This document shows, piece by piece, positions 14,758 to 23,430 of a stretch of 64,000 bases of DNA; within the stretch, counting starts at the first letter, position 1; each line of letters begins with the position of its first letter. Position numbers and translations under genes: made by a program. Location: contig NZ_AP022848.1 of NCBI RefSeq assembly GCF_011764485.1, positions 1,330,001 to 1,394,000 of the forward strand, read 5' to 3'. Below the pieces are notes generated by a model. The model was not told the DNA's origin and searched no databases. It saw nothing but the letters and a program-made list of their open reading frames with translations. The stretch comes from Bosea sp. ANAM02 (GTDB taxonomy: Bacteria; Pseudomonadota; Alphaproteobacteria; Rhizobiales; Beijerinckiaceae).

Positions 14758-16040
14758 CGACGCTGATGCTGCAGATCCTGCCGGTCTGGTTCCTGGCGCT
14801 GATGATGGGGGTGCCGCTCTTCGTCTCGATGGGGCTGGCGGCCGTCGCCTTCGCCTTCCTCGGCGGCTTCCCGCTCGGCATCGTGCCGCAGAAGATCGCG
14901 CAATCCGCCAACTCCTTTCCGCTGCTCGCGGCGCCGCTGTTCATCCTGATGGGCAACATCATGAACTCGGCGGGGATCACCGACCGGATCTTCGGCTTCG
15001 CTACCGCCTGCGTTGGCTTCATGCGCGGCGGGCTCTGCCATGCCAACATCCTCGCCAGCGTGATCTTCGCGGGCATGTCGGGCTCGGCCGTGGCGGATGC
15101 CGGCGGTGTCGGCACGCTCGAGATCAAGGCGATGCAGGACGAGGGCTACGATGCCGAGACGGCCGCCGCCATCACGGCCGCTTCCGCGACGATCGGGCCG
15201 ATCATCCCGCCCTCGCTGCCGATGGTGATCTACGGCGTCACCGCCGATGTCTCGATCGGCGGGTTGTTCATCGCCGGCATCATTCCCGGCCTGCTGATGG
15301 CGGGCGCGCTGATGGCGATGGTCGTCTATGTCGCCAGGAAGCGTGATCTGCCGCGCCATCCGTTTCCGGGCGCGCGCCAGCTTTGGCTCGCCTACAAGGA
15401 TGCGCACTGGGCCCTGATGACGCCGGTCATCCTGTTCGGCGGCATGATGGCCGGCATCTTCACGCCGACCGAGGCGGCGGCCGTCGCGACCGCCTACGCG
15501 ATCGTGCTCGGGCTCTTCGTCTATCGCAGCTTCGCGCTGAAGGACCTGCCTGAGCTCGCGGTCAAGACGGTCGAGACGACCGGCGTCGTGCTGGCGCTGG
15601 TGATGGCGGCGGCCGCGCTCGGCTGGTGCCTGTCGATCTCGCGCATTCCGCAGGTGGTCGGGCCGGCACTGGTCGATCTCGCGGGCAGCCCGATCGTCTA
15701 CCTCCTGATCGTCAACCTGCTGCTGCTCTTCGTCGGCTGCTTCATGGAGGCGCTGGCGGCGATGCTGATCCTGATCCCGATTCTGACGCCGGCTGCGGCG
15801 CAGTTCGGCATCGATCCGATCCAGTTCGGGCTGATCTTCGTGCTCAACCTGATGATCGGCACGATCACGCCGCCTGTCGGGGTGGTGCTGTTCGTGACCT
15901 CGAAGGTGGCGAACATCTCCTTCGAGGCGATGTCGCGTGCGATCCTGCCCTGGCTGGCCCCACTGGTCGCCGTCCTCATTGCCGCCACGCTCTGGCCGCC
16001 GCTGACGACCTGGCTGCCACAGATGATCATGGGACGCTGA
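14754..16040 (+). CDS. TRAP transporter large membrane subunit (DctM type)
   Basis: The 428-residue ion-coupled transport subunit with about 12 membrane segments. Signatures include FPLLAAPLFILMGNIMNSAG, IFAGMSGSAVADAGGVGTLE, and IGPIIPPSLPMVIYGVTADV, all characteristic of DctM. The ATG at 14754 overlaps the preceding TGA. It completes a full TRAP system (P, Q, M), probably for a sugar acid given the locus. It converges on ppk2 with a 30-nt gap. Confidence 0.95.
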   Translation: MTTLMLQILPVWFLALMMGVPLFVSMGLAAVAFAFLGGFPLGIVPQKIAQSANSFPLLAAPLFILMGNIMNSAGITDRIFGFATACVGFMRGGLCHANILASVIFAGMSGSAVADAGGVGTLEIKAMQDEGYDAETAAAITAASATIGPIIPPSLPMVIYGVTADVSIGGLFIAGIIPGLLMAGALMAMVVYVARKRDLPRHPFPGARQLWLAYKDAHWALMTPVILFGGMMAGIFTPTEAAAVATAYAIVLGLFVYRSFALKDLPELAVKTVETTGVVLALVMAAAALGWCLSISRIPQVVGPALVDLAGSPIVYLLIVNLLLLFVGCFMEALAAMLILIPILTPAAAQFGIDPIQFGLIFVLNLMIGTITPPVGVVLFVTSKVANISFEAMSRAILPWLAPLVAVLIAATLWPPLTTWLPQMIMGR

Positions 16041-16070
16041 GACAGGCCGTGCGGCCGGGCAGCCGGAGGC

Positions 16071-17024
16071 TCAACCTCCTTCGGGCTCGCCGCCATGATC
16101 GAGATAGCGCTCGACCGGGATGACGATCTCATGGTCGAGCGTACCGATCGCTGCCTCGTCCTTGTCCTTGTAAGGGATCGTGCGCAGGACGTGACGGATG
16201 GCGTTGAGTCGAGCGCGGAGCTTGTCGTTGCTGCGCACGACATGCCAGGGCGCGGCCTCGGTGGAGGTGCGCGAGAGCATCGCGTCGAAGGCGCGGGAAT
16301 AGTCGTCGAAGCGCGGGATCGACTCGAAATCGATCGGCGAAAGCTTCCAGCGCTTGAGCGGATCGTGCCAGCGCGCATGCAACCGCGTCATCTGCATCTC
16401 GCGCCCGATGGTCAGAAAGAGCTTGATCAGACGGACGCCGTCGCGGGCGAGCATGCCCTCGAAGGCCGGCGCCTCCCGCAGGAAGTGCTCGGTCTCCTCC
16501 GGCGTGCAGAAGTTCATGACGCGCTCGACGCCGGCACGGTTGTACCAGGAGCGGTCGAAGAAGACGATCTCGCCGGCTGTGGGCATCTGCGCGGCGTAGC
16601 GCTGGAAATACCATTGGCCCTTCTCGGTATCGGAAGGCTTGGACAGGGCGACGATGCGGGCCTGGCGCGGATTGAGATGCTGGGTGAAGCGGGCGATGGT
16701 GCCGCCCTTCCCGGCGCCGTCGCGGCCCTCGAAGACGATGACGATGCGCTCGCCATGCTTGGCAGCCCAGCGCATCAGCTTCTGCAGCTCGATCTGCAGC
16801 GGCTCCATCTCGCGGTTGTAGCGCTTGCGCTTCATCCGCTTGCCATAGGGGTAGTCGCCGCTGTGATAGGCGGCGTCGATGATGGCTTCCGGCAGGCTGT
16901 CGGCCTCGATGTCGAAACCCTTCGCCTTGCCGGGTCTGGCGCGGGTCTTGGCCGGCCTGGCGCGGTCTTCCGACGGCACGGCGATCGGTTCCTTCGAGTC
17001 AGAGCTTGAGAATCTCTTCGCCAT
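16071..17024 (-). CDS. ppk2: Polyphosphate kinase 2
   Basis: It transfers phosphate between polyphosphate and nucleotides (most often polyP plus ADP or GDP to NTP) in the cytosol. In 317 residues it shows Walker A FEGRDGAGKGGTIARFTQHL, the lid region ALSKPSDTEKGQWYFQRY, and Walker B-like IVFFDRSWYNRAGVERVMNF, all hallmarks of one-domain PPK2. The N-terminal about 45 residues are basic and low-complexity. It is divergent from phoR with a 120-nt gap, next to the phosphate regulon, consistent with a role in phosphate storage. Class I versus class III nucleotide preference cannot be decided here. Confidence 0.95.
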   Translation of the reverse strand: MAKRFSSSDSKEPIAVPSEDRARPAKTRARPGKAKGFDIEADSLPEAIIDAAYHSGDYPYGKRMKRKRYNREMEPLQIELQKLMRWAAKHGERIVIVFEGRDGAGKGGTIARFTQHLNPRQARIVALSKPSDTEKGQWYFQRYAAQMPTAGEIVFFDRSWYNRAGVERVMNFCTPEETEHFLREAPAFEGMLARDGVRLIKLFLTIGREMQMTRLHARWHDPLKRWKLSPIDFESIPRFDDYSRAFDAMLSRTSTEAAPWHVVRSNDKLRARLNAIRHVLRTIPYKDKDEAAIGTLDHEIVIPVERYLDHGGEPEGG

Positions 17025-17145
17025 CGATACGCCTCCGCTTTAGGGACAGCCTAGCTGGCTAGCGGACCGAAGGGAATTGACGCCTGCCGCGCTTCCGCTC
17101 AGGAAGGGGCCCCGTCGGCATCCGCCGTCTGTATACGGGCGTTCC

Positions 17146-18204
17146 ATGGTCGATCTTTCCGCTTCCAATGCCGCGCTGGTGCGAGACGTGATCGAGGCGT
17201 CCGGGGCGCCTTCCGTGCTGCTCGACGGGCAGGGCGTGGCGCAGGCGATGAGCCCGGCCATGCAGGCGCTGATCCCCGGTGTAGCGGTCGGCAAGCTGCT
17301 GGCGCTGGTGCTGCGCGATCCCGATCTCAACGATGCGATCGAGCAGGTGGCGCTCGAAGGCGGGCGCAAGACGGTCGAGCTCGTCGAGCGCGTGCCCGTC
17401 GAGCGGACCTTCCGCATCCATATCGCGGCGCTGCGCGACGGCGGCCTGCGCCATGCCACGCTGCTGACGTTCCAGGACCTCAGCGAGCAGCGCGTGATCG
17501 AGCGCATGCGGGTCGATTTCGTCGCCAATGCCAGCCATGAACTGCGCACGCCGCTGGCCTCGCTCCTCGGCTTCGTCGAGACCCTGCAGGGGCCGGCGCG
17601 CAACGACGAGCGGGCGCGTGAGCGCTTCCTCGGCATCATGCGGGAGCAGGGCCTGCGCATGGCGCGTCTGGTCGACGACCTGCTCTCTTTGTCGCGGATC
17701 GAGCAGCGCGCCCATGTCGCGCCGGACACGCCGGTCGATCTCGCCGGCATCGCCCGCGAGATCGTGGATTCACTGGCTTTGATGGCCAGGGAGCGCGACG
17801 TCACGCTGGTGCTGAAGACGCCGCGCGAGGCCTTGCAGGTGCCGGGCGACCGCGACGAATTGCTGCGCCTGATGGAAAACCTCGTCGAGAACGCGATCAA
17901 ATACGGCAAGCCGGGCGGCGAGGTCGCGATCGCCGTCGAGACCGGCGAGAGCGAGGCGAGTTTCAGCGTGCTCGACGACGGGCCGGGCATCGCGCCGGAG
18001 CATCTGCCGCGCCTGACCGAGCGCTTCTACCGGGTCGACACCGCCGCCAGCCGCGAGGCCGGCGGCACGGGCCTGGGCCTGGCCATCGTGAAGCATATCG
18101 TGCTGCGCCATCGCGGCCGCCTGACGATCGAGAGCAAGCCGGGGGAGGGCGCGACCTTCAAGGCGATCCTGCCGCGTTTCGAAGCGGAGCGCACGCACGG
18201 CTAA
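17146..18204 (+). CDS. phoR: Phosphate regulon sensor histidine kinase, lacking membrane segments
   Basis: A 352-residue kinase that should phosphorylate PhoB when phosphate is scarce. Residues 1-115 form a PAS-like domain (SVLLDGQGVAQAMSPAM); then HisKA with the phospho-His in FVANASHELRTPLASLLGFV, and HATPase_c with N box LVENAIKYGKPGGEV, G1 VLDDGPGIAPEHLPRL and G2 GGTGLGLAIVKHI. Typical PhoR proteins carry one or two N-terminal membrane helices; none is visible here, and the sequence upstream belongs to ppk2, so the protein appears cytosolic. It heads the pst-pho cluster, 314 nt before pstS. Confidence 0.92.
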   Translation: MVDLSASNAALVRDVIEASGAPSVLLDGQGVAQAMSPAMQALIPGVAVGKLLALVLRDPDLNDAIEQVALEGGRKTVELVERVPVERTFRIHIAALRDGGLRHATLLTFQDLSEQRVIERMRVDFVANASHELRTPLASLLGFVETLQGPARNDERARERFLGIMREQGLRMARLVDDLLSLSRIEQRAHVAPDTPVDLAGIAREIVDSLALMARERDVTLVLKTPREALQVPGDRDELLRLMENLVENAIKYGKPGGEVAIAVETGESEASFSVLDDGPGIAPEHLPRLTERFYRVDTAASREAGGTGLGLAIVKHIVLRHRGRLTIESKPGEGATFKAILPRFEAERTHG

Positions 18205-18241
18205 GCGTAGTTGAGACCGGGCGGCTTCGAGCGCCACGCTT

Positions 18242-18372
18242 GTCATTCCGGGGCGCGCCGCAGGCGCGAACCCGGAACCCACGACTGGGTTCGCGTTCGC
18301 GATCATGCGGTTGCTAAGGGCTCACCCGGTCGTGGGTTTCGGGTTCTTCGCTCCGCGAAGCCTCGGAATGAC
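18242..18372. repeat. Family C palindromic repeat
   Basis: GTCATTCCGGGGCGCGCC ... ACCCACGACTGGG ... CCCGGTCGTGGGT ... CCTCGGAATGAC; arms are inverted. It occupies much of the 314-nt phoR-pstS gap. Confidence 0.82.
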
Positions 18373-18444
18373 AGGGGACGATGCGAGTCACCCTCGCCCG
18401 CCAATCCGTGCATGCCGGGCATTCACGGCGGCTTTCATGACGGA

Positions 18445-18462
18445 TTGTCATTTGGCTGTCAT
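18445..18462 (+). promoter_or_regulatory. PHO box of pstS
   Basis: Two 7-bp direct repeats TTGTCAT and CTGTCAT separated by 4 bp (11-bp period), the alphaproteobacterial PhoB site. It lies 57 nt upstream of the pstS start, so PhoB should activate the pst-phoU-phoB transcript under phosphate limitation. Confidence 0.88.
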
Positions 18463-18518
18463 ACAGAGGGTGTTCTGACAGGGCCGCTACACAGAGCGAC
18501 CAGATGAGGACATCTCAC

Positions 18519-19544
18519 ATGCGCAAGATTCTCGTTCTCGCGGCCCTTGCCGCCGGGATCGCCGGTTCCGCCCAGGCCGCCGACATCACCGGCGCCGGCG
18601 CGACCTTCCCCTTCCCGATCTATTCGAAATGGGCCGAGGCCTACAAGAAGGAGACCGGCACCGGCCTGAACTACCAGTCGATCGGCTCGGGTGGCGGCAT
18701 CCGCCAGATCAAGGCCAAGACCGTGGCCTTCGGCGCCACCGACGCCCCGCTCAAGGGCGCGGACCTGACCAAGGACGGCCTGATCCAGTTCCCGTCCGTG
18801 ATGGGCGGCATCGTCCCGGTCGTGAACATCGCCGGCGTCGAGCCGGGCAAGCTCAAGCTCTCGGGCGACGTCATCGCCCAGATCTACATGGGCGACATCA
18901 AGAAGTGGAACGACCCTAAGATCGCCTCGCTCAATGCCGGCGTCACCCTGCCTGACGCGAACATCAACCCGGTCTATCGTTCGGACGGCTCGGGCACGAC
19001 TTTCCAGTTCACCGACTACCTCTCGAAGGTCTCGTCCGACTGGAAGTCGAAGATCGGCAACAACACCGCCGTTCAGTGGCCGGTCGGCATCGGCGGCAAG
19101 GGCAACGAGGGCGTTTCGGCCTCGGTCAAGCAGGTCGCCAACTCGATCGGCTATGTCGAATATGCCTATGCCAAGCAGAACAAGCTCTCGCATACCCTGG
19201 TGAAGAATGCCGACGGCAACTTCCCGGCGCCGGACGACAAGTCCTTCCAGGCCGCCGCGGCCAACGCCAACTGGAACGAGCAGCCGGGCTTCGGCATCTC
19301 GCTCAACAACCAGAAGGGCGCGGAAGCCTGGCCGATCACCTCGGCGACCTTCATCCTGGTCCATGCCAAGCCGGAGAAGCCGGAAGAGGTGCAGGCCGCG
19401 CTGAAGTTCTTCGACTGGGCCTACAAGAGCGGCGACAAGCTGGCGAGCGAGCTCGATTACGTCGCCCTGCCGGCCAACGTGAAGGATCAGGTCCGCAACG
19501 CCTGGAAGGGCGTGACCGATCCGGCCGGCAAGCCGATCTTCTGA
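18519..19544 (+). CDS. pstS: Phosphate ABC transporter, periplasmic binding protein
   Basis: The 341-residue high-affinity phosphate receptor. The ATG at 18519 has GAGGA 8 nt upstream; an ATG at 18504 overlaps that site. The signal peptide ends GIAGSAQAA. Phosphate-binding motifs of PstS are plain: ITGAGATFPFPIYSKWAEAY, YQSIGSGGGIRQIKAKTV with FGATDAPL, and VYRSDGSGTTFQFTDYLS. Strong codon bias suggests high expression. An 11-bp hairpin and a family B palindrome separate it from pstC, which would favour more PstS than permease. Confidence 0.97.
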   Translation: MRKILVLAALAAGIAGSAQAADITGAGATFPFPIYSKWAEAYKKETGTGLNYQSIGSGGGIRQIKAKTVAFGATDAPLKGADLTKDGLIQFPSVMGGIVPVVNIAGVEPGKLKLSGDVIAQIYMGDIKKWNDPKIASLNAGVTLPDANINPVYRSDGSGTTFQFTDYLSKVSSDWKSKIGNNTAVQWPVGIGGKGNEGVSASVKQVANSIGYVEYAYAKQNKLSHTLVKNADGNFPAPDDKSFQAAAANANWNEQPGFGISLNNQKGAEAWPITSATFILVHAKPEKPEEVQAALKFFDWAYKSGDKLASELDYVALPANVKDQVRNAWKGVTDPAGKPIF

Positions 19545-19560
19545 TTGCTGCCAATGACGG

Positions 19561-19586
19561 GGCGAGGCGGGATTTCCCGCCTCGCC
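19561..19586 (+). terminator. 11-bp perfect hairpin after pstS
   Basis: GGCGAGGCGGG-ATTT-CCCGCCTCGCC starts 17 nt after the pstS stop. It is followed by AAAAC rather than a T-run, so it is more likely an mRNA-stabilising or partial attenuating hairpin than a full terminator. Confidence 0.6.
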
Positions 19587-19595
19587 AAAACATTC

Positions 19596-19703
19596 AGCCC
19601 TCATCCTGAGGAGCCGTGAAGCGGCATCTCGAAGGATGATCCAGAGCGCACTGGAGCCTCCTTCGAGACGCGCTCCTGCAGAGCGCTCCTCAGGATGAGG
19701 GCT
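19596..19703. repeat. Family B palindromic repeat
   Basis: AGCCCTCATCCTGAGGAGC ... TCTCGAAGGAT ... CTCCTTCGAGACG ... GCTCCTCAGGATGAGGGCT: an imperfect inverted repeat over about 108 nt, between pstS and pstC. Confidence 0.88.
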
Positions 19704-19767
19704 GAGGTTGACGAGGCCGGGCCTCCGGCAGCAGACGACCTCAGCTACCCCACCGGAGCCTTCGCGG

Positions 19768-20742
19768 ATGACCGCAGCAACCGACATGACGAGCATTCCC
19801 GGCGCGACGCCGGTCGTCCGCAAGACGCCGAAGGCGGGTTTCGACGCCGTCTTCCGCAATGCCAGTTTCGGCGCTGCCCTGCTGGTGCTGGTGCTGCTCG
19901 CCGGCATCATGGCCTCGATGGTCATCGGTGGCTGGCCGGCCTTTCGCGAGTTCGGTCTCGGTTTCATCACCTCCAGCGTCTGGGATACCCAGAACGAGCA
20001 GTACGGCGCCTGGCCGGCGATCGTCGGCACGCTCTCGACGGCGCTGATCGCCCTGGTGATCGGCGTGCCGCTCTCGCTGGGCATCGCGGTCTACCTGACC
20101 CAGCTCGCGCCGGCCTGGTTCAAGAAGCCGGTCGCGACCGCGATCGAGCTGCTCGCGGCCGTGCCCTCGATCATCTACGGCATGTGGGGCCTGTTCGTCT
20201 TCGTGCCGCTCTTCGCGGCCTATGTGCAGATCCCGCTCTCGAACATCGTCGAGGGCATGCCGATCGTCGGCACGGTGCTCTACTCGCGCTCGCCCTCGGG
20301 TCTCGGCATCTTCACCGCCGGCATCATCCTCGCCTTCATGATCGTGCCCTTCATCGCCTCGATCACGCGCGACATGCTGGAGCAGATCCCATCGGTGCTG
20401 CGCGAGAGCGCCTACGGCATCGGCGCCACGACCTGGGAGGTCGTGCGCCATGTGCTGGTGCCGCAGGCCGGCGTCTCGATCATCGGTGCGATCATGCTGG
20501 GCCTGGGCCGCGCGCTCGGCGAGACGATGGCCGTCACCTTCGTGGTCGGCAACGCCAACCGGCTCTCGGCCTCGATCCTCGATCCCGGCTCGACCATCGC
20601 CTCGCGTATCGCCAACGAGTTCAACGAGGCGCTGGGACTGCAGCTCAACGCGCTGATCGCGCTCGGCTGCATCCTGTTCTTCGTCACCTTCGTCGTCCTC
20701 GTCATCGCGCGACTGCTGGTCGCCCGCGTCAAGCGCTACTGA
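19768..20742 (+). CDS. pstC: Phosphate ABC transporter permease PstC
   Basis: A 324-residue inner-membrane subunit with six membrane segments, beginning [19 protein letters not shown]. The EAA loop [20 protein letters not shown] and [20 protein letters not shown] are the family marks. I choose the ATG at 19768 (GGAG 9 nt upstream) over an upstream in-frame GTG-like start. It pairs with PstA, whose gene follows after 11 nt. Confidence 0.96.
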   Translation: MTAATDMTSIPGATPVVRKTPKAGFDAVFRNASFGAALLVLVLLAGIMASMVIGGWPAFREFGLGFITSSVWDTQNEQYGAWPAIVGTLSTALIALVIGVPLSLGIAVYLTQLAPAWFKKPVATAIELLAAVPSIIYGMWGLFVFVPLFAAYVQIPLSNIVEGMPIVGTVLYSRSPSGLGIFTAGIILAFMIVPFIASITRDMLEQIPSVLRESAYGIGATTWEVVRHVLVPQAGVSIIGAIMLGLGRALGETMAVTFVVGNANRLSASILDPGSTIASRIANEFNEALGLQLNALIALGCILFFVTFVVLVIARLLVARVKRY

Positions 20743-20753
20743 GGCTCAACCCC

Positions 20754-21638
20754 ATGACCATGACGACCTCTCCCCGCGAGTTGCCGCACCAGCCCTGGGG
20801 GCGCGTGCGCCAGTCGCGCCGCACCGCCGACCGGCTGATGAAGATCGTCGCCACCGGCTTCACCTTCATCGCCATCTTCGTGCTGTTCTGGATCCTCGGC
20901 ATGCTCGTGGTGAAGGGCATCGGCGGGCTCTCCGTCGCGACCTTCACGGCGGTCACGCCCGGCCCCGGCTCCGAAGGCGGCGGTATCGCCAACGCCATCG
21001 TCGGCTCCTTCGTACTGACCTTCCTCGGCATCGCGATCGCTACGCCGATCGGCGTGCTGGCCGGCACCTGGCTGGCGGAATACGGCCGCGGCTCGCAGCT
21101 CGCCAACCTGATCCGCTTCATCAACGACATCCTGCTCTCGGCGCCCTCGATCCTGATCGGCCTGTTCGTCTACGTCATCCTGGTCGAGCCGTTCCGCGGC
21201 TATTCCGGCTGGGCTGGCGGCGTCGCGCTCGGCATCATCGCGATCCCGGTCATCGTGCGCACCACCGAGGACATGCTGAACCTCGTCCCCGGCCATCTGC
21301 GCGAGGCGGGTGCGGCGCTGGGCGCACCGCCCTCCGTCGTGATCACTGGCGTGACCTGGCGCGCCGCCAAGGCCGGCATGGTCACCGGCATCCTGCTGGC
21401 TCTCGCCCGCATCGCCGGCGAGACCGCGCCTCTGCTCTTCACCGCGCTCAACAATAATTTCTGGTTCTCGCCGACGCTGGTCGGCGGCGTCTCCAACCTG
21501 CCGGTGACGATCTACCAGTTCGCCTCCGCCCCCTACGAGAACTGGCAGCAGCTCGCCTGGGCCGGCTCGCTGATCATCACCGTTTCGATCCTCGTGCTCT
21601 CGATCGTTGCCCGGCGTATCGTCGCCGGCAGCAAGTGA
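20754..21638 (+). CDS. pstA: Phosphate ABC transporter permease PstA
   Basis: The 294-residue partner of PstC. The start [15 protein letters not shown] is followed by [20 protein letters not shown], the first of six membrane segments. PstA motifs include the EAA loop [20 protein letters not shown] and [20 protein letters not shown]. The reading frame is open far upstream through pstC, but the spacing and composition fix the start at 20754. Confidence 0.96.
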   Translation: MTMTTSPRELPHQPWGRVRQSRRTADRLMKIVATGFTFIAIFVLFWILGMLVVKGIGGLSVATFTAVTPGPGSEGGGIANAIVGSFVLTFLGIAIATPIGVLAGTWLAEYGRGSQLANLIRFINDILLSAPSILIGLFVYVILVEPFRGYSGWAGGVALGIIAIPVIVRTTEDMLNLVPGHLREAGAALGAPPSVVITGVTWRAAKAGMVTGILLALARIAGETAPLLFTALNNNFWFSPTLVGGVSNLPVTIYQFASAPYENWQQLAWAGSLIITVSILVLSIVARRIVAGSK

Positions 21639-21683
21639 GCCTGAAACCAACCCGGTCGCGACCGACCTTGAGGACCTAAGTCG

Positions 21684-22484
21684 ATGCTTTCGACCCTTGA
21701 ACTCTCCCCCCAGTCGCTCGATGCCGAGGCGCCCGTCCGGATCGCGGTGAAGAACCTCGATTTCTACTACGGCGAGCACAAGGCGCTGAAGAACATCAAT
21801 CTCGACTTCCGCGACCGGCATGTCACGGCGCTGATCGGCCCGTCGGGCTGCGGCAAGTCCACCCTGCTGCGCATCTTCAACCGCATCTACTCGCTCTATC
21901 CGGAGCAGCGCGCCGAAGGCGAGATCATGCTCGACGGCCGCAACATCATCGGCAAGGATGTCGACGTGAACGAGCTGCGCTCGCGCGTCGGCATGGTCTT
22001 CCAGAAGCCGACGCCGTTCCCGATGTCGATCTACGACAACGTCGCCTTCGGTATCCGCCTCTACGAGAAGCCGCCGAAATCCGAGCTCGACGACCGCGTC
22101 GAGGGCGCGCTGCGCCGCGCCGCGCTCTGGGACGAGGTCAAGGACAAGCTGAAGAGCTCCGGCATGGGCCTCTCCGGCGGCCAGCAGCAGCGCCTGTGCA
22201 TCGCGCGCACCATCGCGCAGAAGCCGGAGGTGATCCTGTTCGACGAGCCGACCTCGGCGCTCGACCCGATCTCGACCGGCAAGATCGAGGACCTGCTGGA
22301 GCAGCTCAAGAGCGACTTCACCATCGCCATCGTCACGCACAACATGCAGCAGGCGGCGCGCATCTCGCAGTACACGGCCTTCATGTATCTCGGCGAGGTC
22401 ATCGAGTTTGCGCCGACCAACACGATCTTCATGAACCCCGCCAAGAAGCAGACCCAGGACTACGTCACCGGCCGTTTCGGCTAA
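21684..22484 (+). CDS. pstB: Phosphate ABC transporter ATPase
   Basis: A 266-residue ATPase that powers phosphate uptake. Walker [20 protein letters not shown]-loop [20 protein letters not shown] (the PstB-specific form), signature [15 protein letters not shown], Walker [17 protein letters not shown] and the switch His in [13 protein letters not shown] are all present. The end [13 protein letters not shown] is the typical PstB C-terminus. Confidence 0.98.
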   Translation: MLSTLELSPQSLDAEAPVRIAVKNLDFYYGEHKALKNINLDFRDRHVTALIGPSGCGKSTLLRIFNRIYSLYPEQRAEGEIMLDGRNIIGKDVDVNELRSRVGMVFQKPTPFPMSIYDNVAFGIRLYEKPPKSELDDRVEGALRRAALWDEVKDKLKSSGMGLSGGQQQRLCIARTIAQKPEVILFDEPTSALDPISTGKIEDLLEQLKSDFTIAIVTHNMQQAARISQYTAFMYLGEVIEFAPTNTIFMNPAKKQTQDYVTGRFG

Positions 22485-22499
22485 GCGGCAATTTTGTTT

Positions 22500-22546
22500 C
22501 GCATCGGCTTACCCGAAAACTGGTTTCCACTTTTCGGGCCGATGCG
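22500..22546. repeat. Family E palindrome
   Basis: Outer arms CGCATCGG (22500-22507) and CCGATGCG (22539-22546), inner arms CCCGAAAA and TTTTCGGG, with an 11-nt loop CTGGTTTCCAC: a 16-bp stem with one 4-nt bulge. This resembles short palindromes common between genes in Rhizobiales. It lies in the pstB-phoU gap. Confidence 0.85.
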
Positions 22547-22561
22547 CCGGAGGACACCCCT

Positions 22562-23281
22562 ATGACCGACCACATCGTCCGCTCCTACGACGCCGATCTC
22601 GAAGGCATTCGCCGCAGCCTCGCCGAAATGGGCGGCATGGCCGAACGCATGCTGGGCGATTCCACGGTCGCGCTCGTCCGCCGCGACACCGCGCTCGCCC
22701 AGAAGATCATCTCGGCCGACCAGCGCCTCGACAATCTCCAGCGCGAGGTCGAGGAGAAGGCCGTGCTCACCATCGCCCGGCGCCAGCCGCTGGCGCAGGA
22801 CCTGCGCGAATTGATCTCGGCGATCCGCCTCGCCTCCGATATCGAGCGCGTCGGCGATCTCGCCAAGAACATCGCCAAGCGCGCCGTCGCCATCGCCGGG
22901 CAGTTCCAGCCGCCGCATCGCGCGGTCGTCGGGCTCGAGCATATCAGCCGCCTCGTGCAGGCCCAGCTCAAGGACGTGCTCGACGCCTATGCCGCGACCA
23001 ACGAGCAGAAGGCGCTCGAGGTCTGGCGCCGCGACGACGAGATCGACGCGCTCTACACCTCGCTGTTCCGCGAACTCCTGACCTATATGATGGAAGATCC
23101 GCGCAACATCACCTTCTGCACGCATCTGCTGTTCTGCGCCAAGAATATCGAGCGCATCGGCGACCACACCACCAATATCGCCGAGACCATCCATTACCTC
23201 GTCACCGGCGATTCCCTCGACGTGAATCGGCCGAAACTCGACACGACCAATATCGAGGTCGAAACGGTGACGGGGAACTGA
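22562..23281 (+). CDS. phoU: Phosphate signalling regulator PhoU
   Basis: A 239-residue, all-helical cytosolic protein that couples the Pst transporter to PhoR and keeps the Pho response off when phosphate is plentiful. It has two PhoU repeats; the first includes MGGMAERMLGDSTVALVRRD and metal-binding-type ADQRLDNLQREVEEKAVLTI, then IRLASDIERVGDLAKNIAKR and the matching second copy CAKNIERIGDHTTNIAETIH. GGAGGACACCCCT precedes the ATG. Confidence 0.97.
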   Translation: MTDHIVRSYDADLEGIRRSLAEMGGMAERMLGDSTVALVRRDTALAQKIISADQRLDNLQREVEEKAVLTIARRQPLAQDLRELISAIRLASDIERVGDLAKNIAKRAVAIAGQFQPPHRAVVGLEHISRLVQAQLKDVLDAYAATNEQKALEVWRRDDEIDALYTSLFRELLTYMMEDPRNITFCTHLLFCAKNIERIGDHTTNIAETIHYLVTGDSLDVNRPKLDTTNIEVETVTGN

Positions 23282-23308
23282 ACGAACACGAAGTGCCGTA
23301 GCCTTTCC

Positions 23309-23398
23309 GTCATTGTCGGGCTTGTCCCGACCATCAACGTCTTCGTCCCGGCAGGTGCCGTTCAAGACGTGGATGCTCGCCACAGGGGCGAGCATGAC
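23309..23398. repeat. Family A palindromic repeat (long form)
   Basis: GTCATTGTCGGGCTTGTCC ... CAACGTCTTC ... AAGACGTGG ... GGGCGAGCATGAC, in the phoU-phoB gap. Confidence 0.87.
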
Positions 23399-23430
23399 GG
23401 CAGGCTCGAATGACGGACGGAAAAAGAAGC

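Noticed and set aside
14040..16040. Long frame that would fuse dctP-gap sequence, dctQ region and DctM into 666 residues
   Set aside because: The first 238 codons are out-of-frame dctQ and repeat sequence; the ATGA overlap at 14754 fixes the true start.
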